From Lactobacillus acetotolerans DSM 20749 = JCM 3825 (GTDB taxonomy: Bacteria > Bacillota > Bacilli > Lactobacillales > Lactobacillaceae): DNA of 48,089 bases. The DNA lies in the NCBI RefSeq assembly GCF_001436775.1, contig NZ_AYZC01000008.1:1-48089 (forward strand), in the 5' to 3' direction. A program made the translations under genes and the position numbers. Below the pieces are notes generated by a model. That model made no database searches. It was not told where the DNA came from and worked only from the letters and a program-made list of their open reading frames with translations. Shown piece by piece: positions 1 to 9,199 of the stretch. How positions within the stretch are numbered: position 1 is the first letter of the stretch; each line of letters begins with the position of its first letter.

Positions 1-81
1 CAAGCCTCTATTAATCCTGTATTTTAAACTGTCTAATTTTTAGGTCTCAGTTCACAATACATTCTTTTTCATATTAAAAAT

Positions 82-1427
82 TTAGTTCTTGTTACCCTTC
101 TCTTGTTTGACTAGCTTATTATCATAAAGTTTAAAGAATGGATAATAAATTAGTACGGAAATAAGTAGATTAAGAAACGCAATTATGACTGCTGGGAAAT
201 TACCGCCAGTACCGAGCCAGGCACCAACTCCGACTGGCAAAACCCATGCAATAGCAGTATTAACGTACCCGACGAAACCAATTTTAATCGCAAAATAAGC
301 TACTGAAGCTAGCACCATTGGATTAATGATAAAAGGAATAATCAAATACGGGTTATAAACGATTGGCGCACCAAAGATAACTGGCTCATTAATGTTGAAA
401 ATAGCTGGTAAAATCGCAGTTTTACCAAGAGTTTTTAACTGCTTAGATTTAGCTTTAAACACCATCAAAAGAACCAAACCTAAGGTACCACCAGCACCAC
501 CAATGAATACCCACATGTTATAAAGTCCCCTGCAAAAATATTATGAGCACCATTAATATTTTCAGTTAATGCTACCAATAAAATTGGGTTGATAAAACTA
601 TTCTTAATAATCGCAGTTCCGTGAACACCAACGATCCAAAGCAAATGAATTAACAATAGAATAACCATTAACCCTGCCCATGAACCTGTCAGATTCTTAA
701 CAAAGCCAAATGGAGCAGATAATAGAGCATGCAAATCTGTATTAAAGAAAGCAAGGATTAAATCAATCGCGATCATTACAAAACCAACTAAAATTGCTGG
801 AACGAGTGACGCAAATGATCTACTAACCCCTTCTGGCACACCTTGAGGCATTTTGATAGTTACATTTTTATTTACACAAAATCTATATAATTGAACAGCT
901 AGGATTCCAGTAATAATAGAAATAAAAATTCCGACTCCGCCAAATCTTGTGATCCATCCGTTTGTTAATGAGACACCATTTACGATCGCGACACCATTAG
1001 TAAGTTTAGCGTTAGCAACTTGAGAAGCTCCAGCTTTAAAACTAATTGACGGAATAGTAAGAAGAAAAGCAAATAACGATAATAAGGAACCCGTAAATGC
1101 ATTTAACTTTTTTTCCCCAGCTCTTCGATATTCGTCAACATAATAATATCCGACTGCAAGTGAGTAATAAATAGCAATGGAACCCAGTGCCATAGTATTA
1201 CCCAAATTATAGAAATTACTAAAGCGCAGGATCGTATTCTTAAAGAAATTAGCAGCAAATGGGAAAATTTGCGGTAAGTTATTAATTATTAAAAAAATCG
1301 AAGAAACAATTGTAAAAGGAACTGCAGCTAAACTGGCATTCATTATTCCTCTAACAACCTTAGTATTTGCTACCTTATTAAGTGGAGGTAATAAATACTT
1401 TTGTAAAAAATTAAAAAACGATTTCAC
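82..1427 (-). pseudogene. PTS cellobiose/lichenan-type EIIC permease, frameshifted
   Basis: This is a membrane EIIC of the lactose/cellobiose (Lac) PTS family that would carry a beta-glucoside across the membrane during phosphorylation. The first reading frame (1427 down to about 520) starts with GTG after AGGAAGCGAG and encodes about 300 residues with a cytoplasmic N-terminus (KSFFNFLQKYLLPPL) and several hydrophobic helices. The second frame (to the TAA at 82-84) supplies the C-terminal part beginning MWVFIGGAGGTLG. The two join at GDF|(Y)NMWVFIGG, where one T appears to be missing from a T-run (plus-strand A-run 522-524). Restoring it gives one protein of about 448 residues, normal for the family. 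No EIIA or EIIB of the Lac family is adjacent. It is called a pseudogene because both halves are needed for a permease. A sequencing error at the short homopolymer is the main alternative. Confidence 0.8.
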
Positions 1428-1585
1428 TTTTATTCATCTCGCTTCCTAAAGAAATTTTAACGGTAAGAATATTATTTTTTATTTATTATCAAAATTATAT
1501 TTATTCATAAATCTGTATAGTTAAAATATATCATATTTACTCAATTATTTAGTTGATCTTGCTCATAGCAATTTTTAACGCAAAA

Positions 1586-1615
1586 AATCCTACTTCTATT
1601 AGCAGAAGTAGGATT
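1586..1615 (-). terminator. Rho-independent terminator of the beta-glucoside PTS gene
   Basis: A perfect 12-bp stem (AATCCTACTTCT / AGAAGTAGGATT) with a 6-base loop is followed on the minus strand by TTTTTT. It sits about 20 bases after the stop of the upstream EIIBCA gene. The rest of the gap between the two PTS genes (1428-1585) is AT-rich and shows no other clear feature. Confidence 0.85.
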
Positions 1616-1633
1616 ACATTGAAATGCTATAAA

Positions 1634-3509
1634 TTATTTCTTAGATTTATCTTTTTTAATTGGTACTAATGCCAACAATGCTTGATTTGTAGCATAAGTA
1701 TCAGGAGCTGGATTAACTTCTTTATAATTCTTAGAATTGGTAATAATCATCATAACAGTTGGATCATAACCATCTTTTTTAATTGCCTTGTAATCAAACT
1801 GAACAAGAGGTTGACCAACTTTAACGTGATCATTTTGTTTAACCAATTTCTTAAAGTGTTTACCGTTTAATTTAACCGTATTAATACCAATATGAATTAA
1901 AACTTCAATACCATTATTTGAAGTAATACCAATAGCATGACCTGTTGGGTAAAGTGCGCTGACTGTTCCCGCAATTGGGGCTTTAACAATATCACTTGAT
2001 GGGACTACAGCAATACCTTTGCCCATAGCACCTGAAGCAAAGACTTGGTCTTTAACATTCTTCAGAGGAACAATCGTACCTTCAACTGGTGCATAAACAT
2101 GGTTTGGATTTATCGTCTTAGGATCAACTGGTTTAACAGTTGTTTTTGCTGGTTGATCATTTTTAACACCGAAGAAATATGTTAATACAGCTGAAACAAG
2201 AAATGCAACCGCAATACCAATTACTTCTCCAACAAAACCTTTACCAAGATAAGTCGGTAAAGCTAATAAACTTGGCATGGTGAAGGAAGTAGCTACAGCA
2301 TGAGCCATAGCAGCAATAATACCACCAATTCCACCACCGATCATTGAGCAGTAAAATGGGCCCTTTAATTTCAGAGTAACACCATAAATGGTAGGTTCAG
2401 TAATACCAAACAAAGCAGTAATAGTACCAGATCCAGCTAATCCTTTCATCTTTTCATCTTTAGTCTTTAAGAAGACACCTAAAGCAGCACCTGCTTGAGC
2501 AAGAACTGCCGTAGCTGTAATTGGTAACAATGGGTCATAACCTAATTTAGCAATATTTCCTAAAGCTAACGGAAGGAAAGCCCAGTGGACACCAAAGATA
2601 ACAAATACTTGCCATAAAGCACCAACAAGAGCACCGGCAATAACTGGTACAGCTTTGTAAATTGCTGAAACACCGGTTGCTAACCAGTTACTAATGTAAC
2701 TGCCAATTGGGCCAACAACAATTAATGTTAATGGAACCATAATCATCAACGAGAACAGTGGAGTAAAGATATTCCTCACCGCTTCAGGGAAAATTTTATT
2801 CAAAAGTGGTTCCAAATAAGATAATGCCCAAACAGCTAACAAAATTGGAATAACCGTACTGGTATAAGTAGTTGGTACCACTGGTATACCAAAGAACGAT
2901 AAGGTAATATTTTTAGCACCTAATTGAACAATTGATGGGTAAACTAATGAGAGCCCCAAAGCAACCGAAACAAATTGGTTAACCTTTAATTGCTTGGCAG
3001 CTGTGAAAGCTAGCAAAACTGGTAAGAAGTAAAATACACTATCGCCAGCTGCATACCAAATCTTGTATGCACCACTAGTTGTGCTCATCCAGTGCAACGC
3101 AACAAATAAAGATAATAACCCCTTTAGAATACCAGCACCAGCAATAGCACCAATAAATGGAGTAAATGAGCCTGAAAGAAAGCCAATTAATCTATTTAAT
3201 ATATTGCCCTTCTTTTTAGGAGTAGTATCCTTCTCCTTAGAAGCTTCACTATCACTTTCTCCAAGTGGTCCAGTAATATCAACTAAAGCATCGTATACTT
3301 TACCAACAGAGTTTCCAATAACAACTTGATATTGACCAGCACTATTAACAACTGTAATAACACCGTCTAAATCTTCTATCTTTTTTGTTTGCGCTTTACT
3401 ATCATCCTTCAAGTAAAAACGTAATCTAGTAGAACAATCAATCCTAACCGATATTATCTTTACCACCAATATCGGTTAGGATTGATTGTGCCAATTTCTT
3501 ATAATCCAC
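1634..3509 (-). pseudogene. PTS beta-glucoside EIIBCA (BglP-like), frame broken near the start
   Basis: This is a three-domain permease of the glucose/beta-glucoside family. It has an N-terminal EIIB (Cys in DCSTRLRF), a central EIIC of about 10 helices containing the family motif GITEPTIYGV, and a C-terminal EIIA with the phosphorylated His in IHIGINTV. The natural start is GTG at 3509, behind GAGGTGAGA, giving VDYKKLAQSILTDIGGKDN. The frame then closes at TAG within about 20 codons, because bases 3434-3489 form a perfect inverted repeat. The remaining 600 codons are open in another frame, which can be entered at TTG 3469 or GTG 3466. Restored, the protein would be about 624 residues. It follows the antiterminator gene by 20 bases and was surely its target operon. 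A shortened EIIB lacking its first strand might still be made from the internal start, so loss of function is likely but not proven. Confidence 0.82.
3434..3489. repeat. Perfect 22-bp inverted repeat inside the EIIB coding region
   Basis: Bases 3434-3455 and 3468-3489 are exact reverse complements separated by 12 bases. The arm at 3468-3489 encodes the normal EIIB residues QSILTDI. The other arm replaces the codons expected between GGKDN and STRLRF and brings two in-frame stops. The structure looks like a near-palindrome that was converted to a perfect one by template switching during replication. Confidence 0.9.
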
Positions 3510-3529
3510 TACTCTCACCTCAAAATTAT

Positions 3530-4381
3530 TTAACGATGACTAATTTCATTCAATATACGCTGAATATGTATAGTTAAATACGCTTGTTCATTTAATGAAA
3601 CTTTTTTATTAGTTTCACTTTCAACAAAAGTTACAATTTTCTTTACACATTCAAATGATGCAGGATACTTCTTAATTACGTGCTGATATAAAAAAATATC
3701 TGTTTCGTTACTTGAATTTTTTTCTTCTGAAGAATAAATTCTTTGAGCAAAATACTCTAAATGAGTAACTAAACGACGATAATTGATATCATCAAGATCT
3801 AACGTAATTCGAAATTGGTATTTAATAATATTTAAAATCCCATTAATAAGATCTGTTATCTGCTCAGTATTTTTTCTGGCAGGATTATCTAACCTATTTT
3901 CAACAAATTTTATTGCAATGAAACCTGCTTCATCTTCAGGCAATTTAATATTAAACTGCTTATTAATTAATGAAACTGCTTTTAACGCCACCTTAAATTC
4001 ATCTTTATATATCCGCTTAATTTCCCATAAAATTTCATTTTTAATATCCATCTTATGTTGGTGACGGTAAACTGCAAAATGAATATGGTCCGTTAAAGAT
4101 ATCAATAAATATTCATTAAATTTTGTATGTAAATCCTTCATTGCTAATGAAATAATCTTATCTGTTAATTCAAAATATATTGGATCAATATCATTCATCA
4201 ACAGCATAAAGTTTTTTAACCAACTTTTTGATTGTGGCGCATAAATTTTTTCTATTTTCTTTTCATCAACTTGATCTTTAGGATGTTTTTGAAAACCAAT
4301 TCCACGCCCCATGATTACCACTTCGTGATCAACATCATTAGCAAGAATAATATTATTATTAAATATCCTTTTTACCTGCAT
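3530..4381 (-). CDS. licT: BglG/LicT-family transcriptional antiterminator
   Basis: This RNA-binding antiterminator prevents early transcription stop when its PTS sugar is present. The 283-residue protein is the usual family length. It has an N-terminal CAT RNA-binding domain (about residues 1-56, MQVKRIFNNNIILA... with GRGIGFQKHPKDQVD), then PRD1 (about 65-170, conserved His in LTDHIHFA) and PRD2 (about 171-283, His in VTHLEYFAQR and LTIHIQRI). PRDs are phosphorylated by HPr and by the cognate EIIB. The ATG follows an AGGGAAGTGATG ribosome site. Its own leader carries the RAT/terminator target, so it is autoregulated together with the downstream beta-glucoside PTS gene 20 bases away. The regulator is intact while its partner PTS gene is broken. 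The gene symbol is by family resemblance; the exact inducer (salicin, cellobiose or another glucoside) is unknown. Confidence 0.92.
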   Translation of the reverse strand: MQVKRIFNNNIILANDVDHEVVIMGRGIGFQKHPKDQVDEKKIEKIYAPQSKSWLKNFMLLMNDIDPIYFELTDKIISLAMKDLHTKFNEYLLISLTDHIHFAVYRHQHKMDIKNEILWEIKRIYKDEFKVALKAVSLINKQFNIKLPEDEAGFIAIKFVENRLDNPARKNTEQITDLINGILNIIKYQFRITLDLDDINYRRLVTHLEYFAQRIYSSEEKNSSNETDIFLYQHVIKKYPASFECVKKIVTFVESETNKKVSLNEQAYLTIHIQRILNEISHR

Positions 4382-4420
4382 CTACTACATCACTTCCCTA
4401 TTTAAGATTATAACAATTAA

Positions 4421-4499
4421 AAAACCGGATCAAAAATAAACATAATAAATGTTTTATTTTTGATTCGGTTTTGCCCACTATTAAAAATGGTAACAATCC
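4421..4499 (-). promoter_or_regulatory. LicT RAT antiterminator overlapping a terminator hairpin
   Basis: On the minus strand the leader reads GGATTGTTACC (4499-4489), then a short spacer, then GGGCAAAACC (4476-4467). These are the two conserved halves of the ribonucleic antiterminator (RAT) bound by LicT/BglG proteins. The 3' half overlaps the first arm of a long hairpin (4421-4472, one mismatch) that ends in a T-run. Binding of the protein to RAT would block the hairpin and let transcription reach licT and the PTS gene. Confidence 0.9.
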
Positions 4500-4516
4500 A
4501 AAGTGCTTATATATTT

Positions 4517-4545
4517 ATTATAAATAATAATGGAAGCGATTGCAA
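4517..4545 (-). promoter_or_regulatory. licT promoter overlapped by a cre-like site
   Basis: TTGCAA (4540-4545) and TATAAT (4517-4522) are spaced by exactly 17 bases, just upstream of the RAT leader. A CcpA-type sequence TGGAAGCGATTGCA (4531-4544, 12 of 14 consensus positions) covers the -35 box, so catabolite repression is expected. Confidence 0.8.
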
Positions 4546-4551
4546 TAAGAT

Positions 4552-5109
4552 TTAGACTATTTTTGCACCTAAATTATTCTTCATATTATCCAAAGCAAAT
4601 TTTTGATTTTCTGGAGATGTAGCAGCAACTGCATTCTTATGAATGATTAGTTTATAACCTAAATTATAAGCATAAATAGCTGTTTGCAATACGCAAATAT
4701 CCGTACAAACTCCAATTAAGTGCAAGGTTTTAACGCCTCGCTCACGCAATTTAAGGTCAAGATTCGTTCCAACAAATGCACTATACCTTGTCTTGTCCAT
4801 CATCCATACGTTGGATCTGGTTGAATTTTCGTCATACCATGATTTTAATTTGCCATAGAAATCTCTTCCAACTGTCCCCTCAATATTATGAGGCGGGAAT
4901 AATTTGGTTTCTGGATGGTATGGATCATTCAATTGGTGACAATCTGTCGGTAAAATAACGTAATCATTCTTTTTAATAAATTCATTAGCTAGTTTAATTA
5001 TTGGTTCTTCACACTCTTGTCCTGGTTTTCCGCAAGTCAATGAACCCATGTCAGCAACAAAATCATTGGTGTAGTCAATAATTAATAGTGCTTCTTTATT
5101 ATCTTCCAT
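4552..5109 (-). CDS. pncA: Nicotinamidase / isochorismatase-family cysteine hydrolase
   Basis: This cytoplasmic amidohydrolase most likely deamidates nicotinamide to nicotinate for NAD salvage, on which lactobacilli depend. The 185 residues contain the catalytic triad of the family: Asp in LLIIDYTNDFV (about residue 12), Lys in MDKTRYSAF (about 106) and Cys in GVCTDICVLQTA (about 139). The cis-peptide and metal-site region is also recognisable (LPTDCHQ). ATG follows TTAGGAG. It is transcribed alone: its stop lies within 10 bases of the licT -35 region, and a terminator precedes it at 5195-5222. Other isochorismatase-like hydrolases are possible, but the length and the GVCTDICVLQTA motif match the Gram-positive nicotinamidase group. 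Confidence 0.85.
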   Translation of the reverse strand: MEDNKEALLIIDYTNDFVADMGSLTCGKPGQECEEPIIKLANEFIKKNDYVILPTDCHQLNDPYHPETKLFPPHNIEGTVGRDFYGKLKSWYDENSTRSNVWMMDKTRYSAFVGTNLDLKLRERGVKTLHLIGVCTDICVLQTAIYAYNLGYKLIIHKNAVAATSPENQKFALDNMKNNLGAKIV

Positions 5110-5194
5110 TCGTATCTCCTAATTTATTAGAACTATTTCTTAAATTTGATAAAAAGAAAAAATCTTTTCTTCCTATATTATACTTTTAAAACAA

Positions 5195-5222
5195 AAAGCA
5201 AGCCTACTTAAAGACTTGCTTT
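5195..5222 (-). terminator. Terminator after the copper operon
   Basis: An 8-bp stem AAAGCAAG/CTTGCTTT is followed on the minus strand by TTTTTGTTTT. It lies 20 bases beyond the ATPase stop codon. Confidence 0.7.
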
Positions 5223-5241
5223 ACTAACTTAACCTAATTAT

Positions 5242-7257
5242 TTAAATCTTCAGTGATTCAGCGTTAATTGCGACGATTACCGTTGATAAGGACATCAGAA
5301 TTGCCCCAGCAGCCGGATCTAATATAATTCCAAATGGTGCTAAAATACCAGCGGCTAAAGGTATGGCAACAATGTTATAGCCAGCTCCCCACCAAAGGTT
5401 TTGAACCGTCTTTTTATGAGTATTTTGAGCTAACTTCAAGAATTTAACAATATCAACTGGATTGCTGTTAACCAGTACAACATCAGCAGAGTCAATTGCG
5501 ACATCAGTACCAGCACCGATAGCAACACCAATATCAGCTTTAGCTAAACTTGGTGCATCATTGATACCATCACCAACCATCATTACTTTCTTACCTTGCT
5601 TTTGCAATTCACCAACAACTTTTTGTTTATCAGTAGGCATTAACTCAGCTCTTATTTCGGTAATACCTAATTTGTTAGCTACACCTTGCGCAGCCTTCTT
5701 ATTATCACCAGTTAACATAACAGGGGTAATGTTCATCGCTTTAACTTGTTTAATCAACTTAAATGCTGATGGCTTAATCTTATCACCGACCGCAATATAG
5801 CCTAATAATTTATCAGCTTGAACCAAATAACTGACAGTGTAATCAGAAGAATCAATAGTTGGAAATTCTTTTACTTGTGAACGAGCAGTTTTTTCATTAA
5901 CTAACTGATAATTTACGCCATCGATCTTACCTTCAACACCTTTACCAGCCAAATTATGTGTATCAGTAGCAGGTATTAAAGAGATTTTCTTATCTTTAGA
6001 ATATTGTAAAATACTTTGAGCAATTGGGTGAGTTGAATCTTGCTCTAATGAAGCAATTAAACCAAGCAGCTTTTGATCACTAATTTTATCATCTAAAGAT
6101 GCAAACTTACGAACAGTAAATTTACCTTCAGTCAAAGTTCCAGTTTTATCCATTAATAAGTAATTGATATTAGAACTTACATCGATTACATTTCGATTTC
6201 TAATTAATAATCCATTCTTAGCTCCAAGTGAAGTACTACGAGCATTAACTAATGGAATAGCCAAACCTAGTGCATGTGGACACGCAATAACTAAAACGGT
6301 GACCATTCTTTGTAAACCATTGGAAATATTAGTAATTGCGGACCAAACAATCAAAGCAATTATTCCGAAGATCAAAGCAGCATAGAACAACCAACCAGAA
6401 ACTCTATCTGCTAAAGACTGTAACTTTGACTTATTCATCTGAGATTGTTTAACCAAATTGTTAACGTTTGCTAAGAATCCAGAATTAGCTGCGTTGGTTA
6501 CCTTAACAGTTAAAGTACCTGAGCCATTAATTGAACCACCAACAACTTTGTCACCTTTTTTACGTGCAACCGCCCTTGATTCACCAGTAACCAAAGACTC
6601 ATTGACACTGCTATTACCTGTTAAAACAATTCCATCCAATGGAACACTTTCACCAGCCTTAACAACTATGGTTGCATCTTTCTTTACTTGATTAAGCGGA
6701 AGGTCTTCCGTCTTTTCACCATTTTGTACATGCACCTTATCAGGCAGTAATTTAGCTAAATCATTAACTGAACTATCAGCCTTCATAATGGAATTCATTT
6801 CAATCCAGTGACCAAGCAGCATAATCAAAATTAACGTTGCCAGTTCCCAGAAGAAATCCATAATATGCTGATTGCTGTGTAAGATATCATTTTCAACAAA
6901 AGCATAAATACTATATACATATGAGGTTGTAATACCTAACGAAATCAGGGTCATCATTTCAGGATGTTTATCCTGCAATTCATAGTAGGCTCCCTTTAAG
7001 AAAGGTCCACCACCATAAATAAATAAAATGGTAGCAAAGATTGCTACTACCCAGTTAGAGCCTGGAAATGAAAACTGGAAGAATAAATGCATCCCCATCG
7101 CTGGTGACATAAACAAAATTGGCAATGACAATATCAGTGAAATCCAAAATTTTTGTTTCAAATTTCCCATATGCATCATATGACCACCATGCATCATCAT
7201 GTCATCAGAATTGTCCATCGACATATCTTTTTTCTGATCATCTTTCATATTATCCAT
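5242..7257 (-). CDS. copB: Copper-transporting P1B-type ATPase (CopB-like)
   Basis: This membrane pump exports copper or silver ions using ATP. The 671-residue protein begins with a His/Met-rich metal-binding tail (DMMMHGGHMMHMG) instead of a CxxC domain, which is typical of CopB-type pumps. It has the transmembrane metal motif ACPHALGLAIP (CPH), the actuator TGES (LVTGESRAV), the phosphorylation site DKTGTLTEG, the P1B His-Pro motif in DSTHPIAQ, and the hinge GDGINDAPSL. Eight membrane segments are expected. The start ATG overlaps the last codons of copY by 8 bases and uses an AGGAGGTAGG ribosome site inside the repressor gene, so the two are translationally linked. Expression is controlled by CopY at the cop box. 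The gene is intact. Confidence 0.93.
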   Translation of the reverse strand: MDNMKDDQKKDMSMDNSDDMMMHGGHMMHMGNLKQKFWISLILSLPILFMSPAMGMHLFFQFSFPGSNWVVAIFATILFIYGGGPFLKGAYYELQDKHPEMMTLISLGITTSYVYSIYAFVENDILHSNQHIMDFFWELATLILIMLLGHWIEMNSIMKADSSVNDLAKLLPDKVHVQNGEKTEDLPLNQVKKDATIVVKAGESVPLDGIVLTGNSSVNESLVTGESRAVARKKGDKVVGGSINGSGTLTVKVTNAANSGFLANVNNLVKQSQMNKSKLQSLADRVSGWLFYAALIFGIIALIVWSAITNISNGLQRMVTVLVIACPHALGLAIPLVNARSTSLGAKNGLLIRNRNVIDVSSNINYLLMDKTGTLTEGKFTVRKFASLDDKISDQKLLGLIASLEQDSTHPIAQSILQYSKDKKISLIPATDTHNLAGKGVEGKIDGVNYQLVNEKTARSQVKEFPTIDSSDYTVSYLVQADKLLGYIAVGDKIKPSAFKLIKQVKAMNITPVMLTGDNKKAAQGVANKLGITEIRAELMPTDKQKVVGELQKQGKKVMMVGDGINDAPSLAKADIGVAIGAGTDVAIDSADVVLVNSNPVDIVKFLKLAQNTHKKTVQNLWWGAGYNIVAIPLAAGILAPFGIILDPAAGAILMSLSTVIVAINAESLKI

Positions 7258-7663
7258 CGTTCCTACCTCCTACACAGTTACAATCAACCATCTTTGGCGC
7301 TGTTTTAATCTTTTTACTTAAAAGTGATTGCATTTTTTTAATATCATCTTGATCGATCTCAGTTTCATTTAATAAATTAAGTAAAACTTGTCCTTTGTGC
7401 ATATCGCACAAGTGCTTAAATAAATCAGATGATACACGATTCATCGCTTTAGTTTCGTCTACAAGTGGGTAAAAAATATAAGGACGCTTAGCCGTTTTTT
7501 CACCCAAAAACTTTTTGTTAACCAGACGACCAATTAATGTCTTAACGGTTGCTGGTTTCCATTTCTTTTTTTGTAAATTATCAATAATGTTTTTAGACGT
7601 AGCTTGTTTAAGCGTCCAAACAACTCGCATTACTTCCCACTCGGAAGTTGAAATTGTCTTCAT
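7250..7663 (-). CDS. copY: CopY/TcrY-family copper-responsive repressor
   Basis: This 137-residue repressor of the copper operon has a winged-helix DNA-binding domain of the BlaI/MecI/CopY type (about residues 5-75, STSEWEVMRVVWTL and PATVKTLIGRLVNKKFL). Its C-terminus ends CNCVGGRNDG. Classical CopY proteins carry two paired-Cys motifs (CxCxxxxCxC) that swap zinc for copper. Here only one CxC pair remains, and the residues that follow are encoded by the ribosome site of the downstream ATPase gene. A palindromic cop box lies immediately upstream between the -35 and -10 boxes, consistent with autoregulation. The assignment is firm from the context. Whether a single CxC senses copper normally is open. 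Confidence 0.92.
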   Translation of the reverse strand: MKTISTSEWEVMRVVWTLKQATSKNIIDNLQKKKWKPATVKTLIGRLVNKKFLGEKTAKRPYIFYPLVDETKAMNRVSSDLFKHLCDMHKGQVLLNLLNETEIDQDDIKKMQSLLSKKIKTAPKMVDCNCVGGRNDG

Positions 7664-7683
7664 ATCATCGCCTCACTTTTTAT

Positions 7684-7712
7684 AGTTTACAATTGTAAAC
7701 ATAAAATGTCAA
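7684..7712 (-). promoter_or_regulatory. copY-copB promoter with cop box operator
   Basis: The -35 TTGACA (7707-7712) and -10 TAAACT (7684-7689) are spaced by 17 bases. Between and over them lies the perfect palindrome GTTTACAATTGTAAAC (7685-7700), whose core TACAATTGTA matches the CopY operator TACAnnTGTA. Confidence 0.92.
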
Positions 7713-7716
7713 AAAA

Positions 7717-7739
7717 AAGATTCTGAAAAACAGAATCTT
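7717..7739 (-). terminator. Terminator of the reductase/transporter operon
   Basis: A 9-bp stem AAGATTCTG/CAGAATCTT with an A5 loop is followed on the minus strand by a T8 run. It lies 24 bases past the DASS transporter stop. Confidence 0.9.
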
Positions 7740-7762
7740 CTTAAAATTAGTTTAATTAAACT

Positions 7763-9178
7763 TTACCAATAGCCAATGATCTTGGTCCATAAAAGACCGC
7801 CACCAAGCCAAATTATATTGAGCACTATTCCAATAATTGCACTTAATTTCCACCAATCTTTGTTAGAAACATATCCGGTTGATGAAAGTAATGCAGCTGG
7901 ACCGGCAGAATAACTAGAAGTTGATAAATATAATGATCCATCAAATGCTAGCATTAAAGCAGCCATCAGTGGCGGAACACCAGCACCAATAGCAACGGAC
8001 AGGAATCCAGCATATAATGCAGAAATTTGTGTAGAAACACTTGGAAACAGGTAGTGTAAATAAAAGTAAACCAAAAATAGAATTACTAATACCCAAATCC
8101 AGCTTACACCATGCAGTGCACTACCCAAAGTCTCTGAGAACCAAGGGAAGAATCCTAATGTCATCAACTTTTGGGACATTAACATAATAACTGATAACCA
8201 AGTTAAAATGTTCCAAGCAAAACTTTGATTCAACATGTCTTTAACATTGATCACACCAGTAATTAATAGCAATGCAACGGCAATAAAACTTACTTCAGTG
8301 GCATCAATTCCAATTTTTGGACCAACGAGCCATAAAGCTACAGCTAAGACAAAGACAACTAACATGATTTCTTCTGCTGCCGTCATCTTACCCAACGATT
8401 TTAACTTCTTATCTGCCCAAGCATGTGCATTCGGAGTTTCTTTAATCTTGGGTGGATAAATCTTATAAAGAATGAAAGGTACAAGTATTAATGAAATTAT
8501 TCCAGGAACAATAGCTGCTAAGAACCATTGCATCCAAGAAATATTAACATTTTGCGTTTTAGCTATACCTAATGCAACCATGTTCCCGGCTAAACCTGTT
8601 AAAAACATAGTCGAAGTAACAATATTTACTTCATATTCATTGAATACAAGATAAGATCCCATTTCTCGTTGTGTACCCTTCTTAGGATCTGAACCCATTT
8701 CCTTAGAAAGGTTATCAATGATTGGATACATAATCCCGTTAACCCGGGCGTTATTACTTGGGATACCAATTGCTAAAACAGTTTCAACTAAAGACAAAGC
8801 ATAAGCCAAACCTAAAGTTCTCTTTCCAAATGTTTTAACAAAGAAATAAGCTATTCTCTTACCTAAACCAGATTTAATGAAGCCAGCAGCCATGAACATA
8901 CACATTGCTACCATCCAGGCAGTAGGATTACCAAATCCAGCTGCAACTTCTTTCATCTTAAAAATCCCAGTTACGGTTGCAATTGTGATAGCAATTAAAG
9001 TTGTTGCCATCATCGGCAACGGTTTGGTCACACAGGCAATAATTGTTGCAATAAAAATTGCAAATAAATGCCATGCTGGAACGCTAATAGCTGCAGGTTT
9101 AAATGGTGTTACTAACCATAAAATTATTCCCACGGCTAATGGAAGGATCCATTTTTTCCATTGAAATTTATCTAACAT
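7763..9178 (-). CDS. DASS/SLC13-family di- or tricarboxylate transporter
   Basis: This 471-residue inner-membrane transporter belongs to the divalent anion:sodium symporter / CitT antiporter family. About 11-12 hydrophobic segments are visible. The substrate and ion-site signature appears as IPSNNARVNGIMYPI (about residues 140-155), close to the SNT-type motif of bacterial tartrate/succinate and citrate/succinate exchangers. A second hairpin motif lies near SSYSAGPAALLSSTGYV. ATG follows GAAGGAGGAAG. It is the last gene of an operon with two fumarate-reductase-like flavoproteins (gaps of 21 and 18 bases). It probably brings in the unsaturated acid used as electron acceptor and may exchange it for the reduced product. 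The substrate itself (fumarate, malate, tartrate, citrate or another carboxylate) cannot be read from the sequence. Confidence 0.85.
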   Translation of the reverse strand: MLDKFQWKKWILPLAVGIILWLVTPFKPAAISVPAWHLFAIFIATIIACVTKPLPMMATTLIAITIATVTGIFKMKEVAAGFGNPTAWMVAMCMFMAAGFIKSGLGKRIAYFFVKTFGKRTLGLAYALSLVETVLAIGIPSNNARVNGIMYPIIDNLSKEMGSDPKKGTQREMGSYLVFNEYEVNIVTSTMFLTGLAGNMVALGIAKTQNVNISWMQWFLAAIVPGIISLILVPFILYKIYPPKIKETPNAHAWADKKLKSLGKMTAAEEIMLVVFVLAVALWLVGPKIGIDATEVSFIAVALLLITGVINVKDMLNQSFAWNILTWLSVIMLMSQKLMTLGFFPWFSETLGSALHGVSWIWVLVILFLVYFYLHYLFPSVSTQISALYAGFLSVAIGAGVPPLMAALMLAFDGSLYLSTSSYSAGPAALLSSTGYVSNKDWWKLSAIIGIVLNIIWLGGGLLWTKIIGYW

Positions 9179-9199
9179 TTTCTTCCTCCTTCAAAATAA

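Noticed and set aside
1682-1870. Short opposite-strand reading frames over the PTS, copper ATPase, GlpF and P-type ATPase genes
   Set aside because: They overlap well-supported genes, have no ribosome sites or family motifs, and mirror the codon structure of the true strand.
3434-3489. Inverted repeat as an insertion-sequence end or a transcription terminator
   Set aside because: It lies inside a coding region, has no T-run, no target duplication and no transposase nearby. One arm is plainly native EIIB coding sequence.
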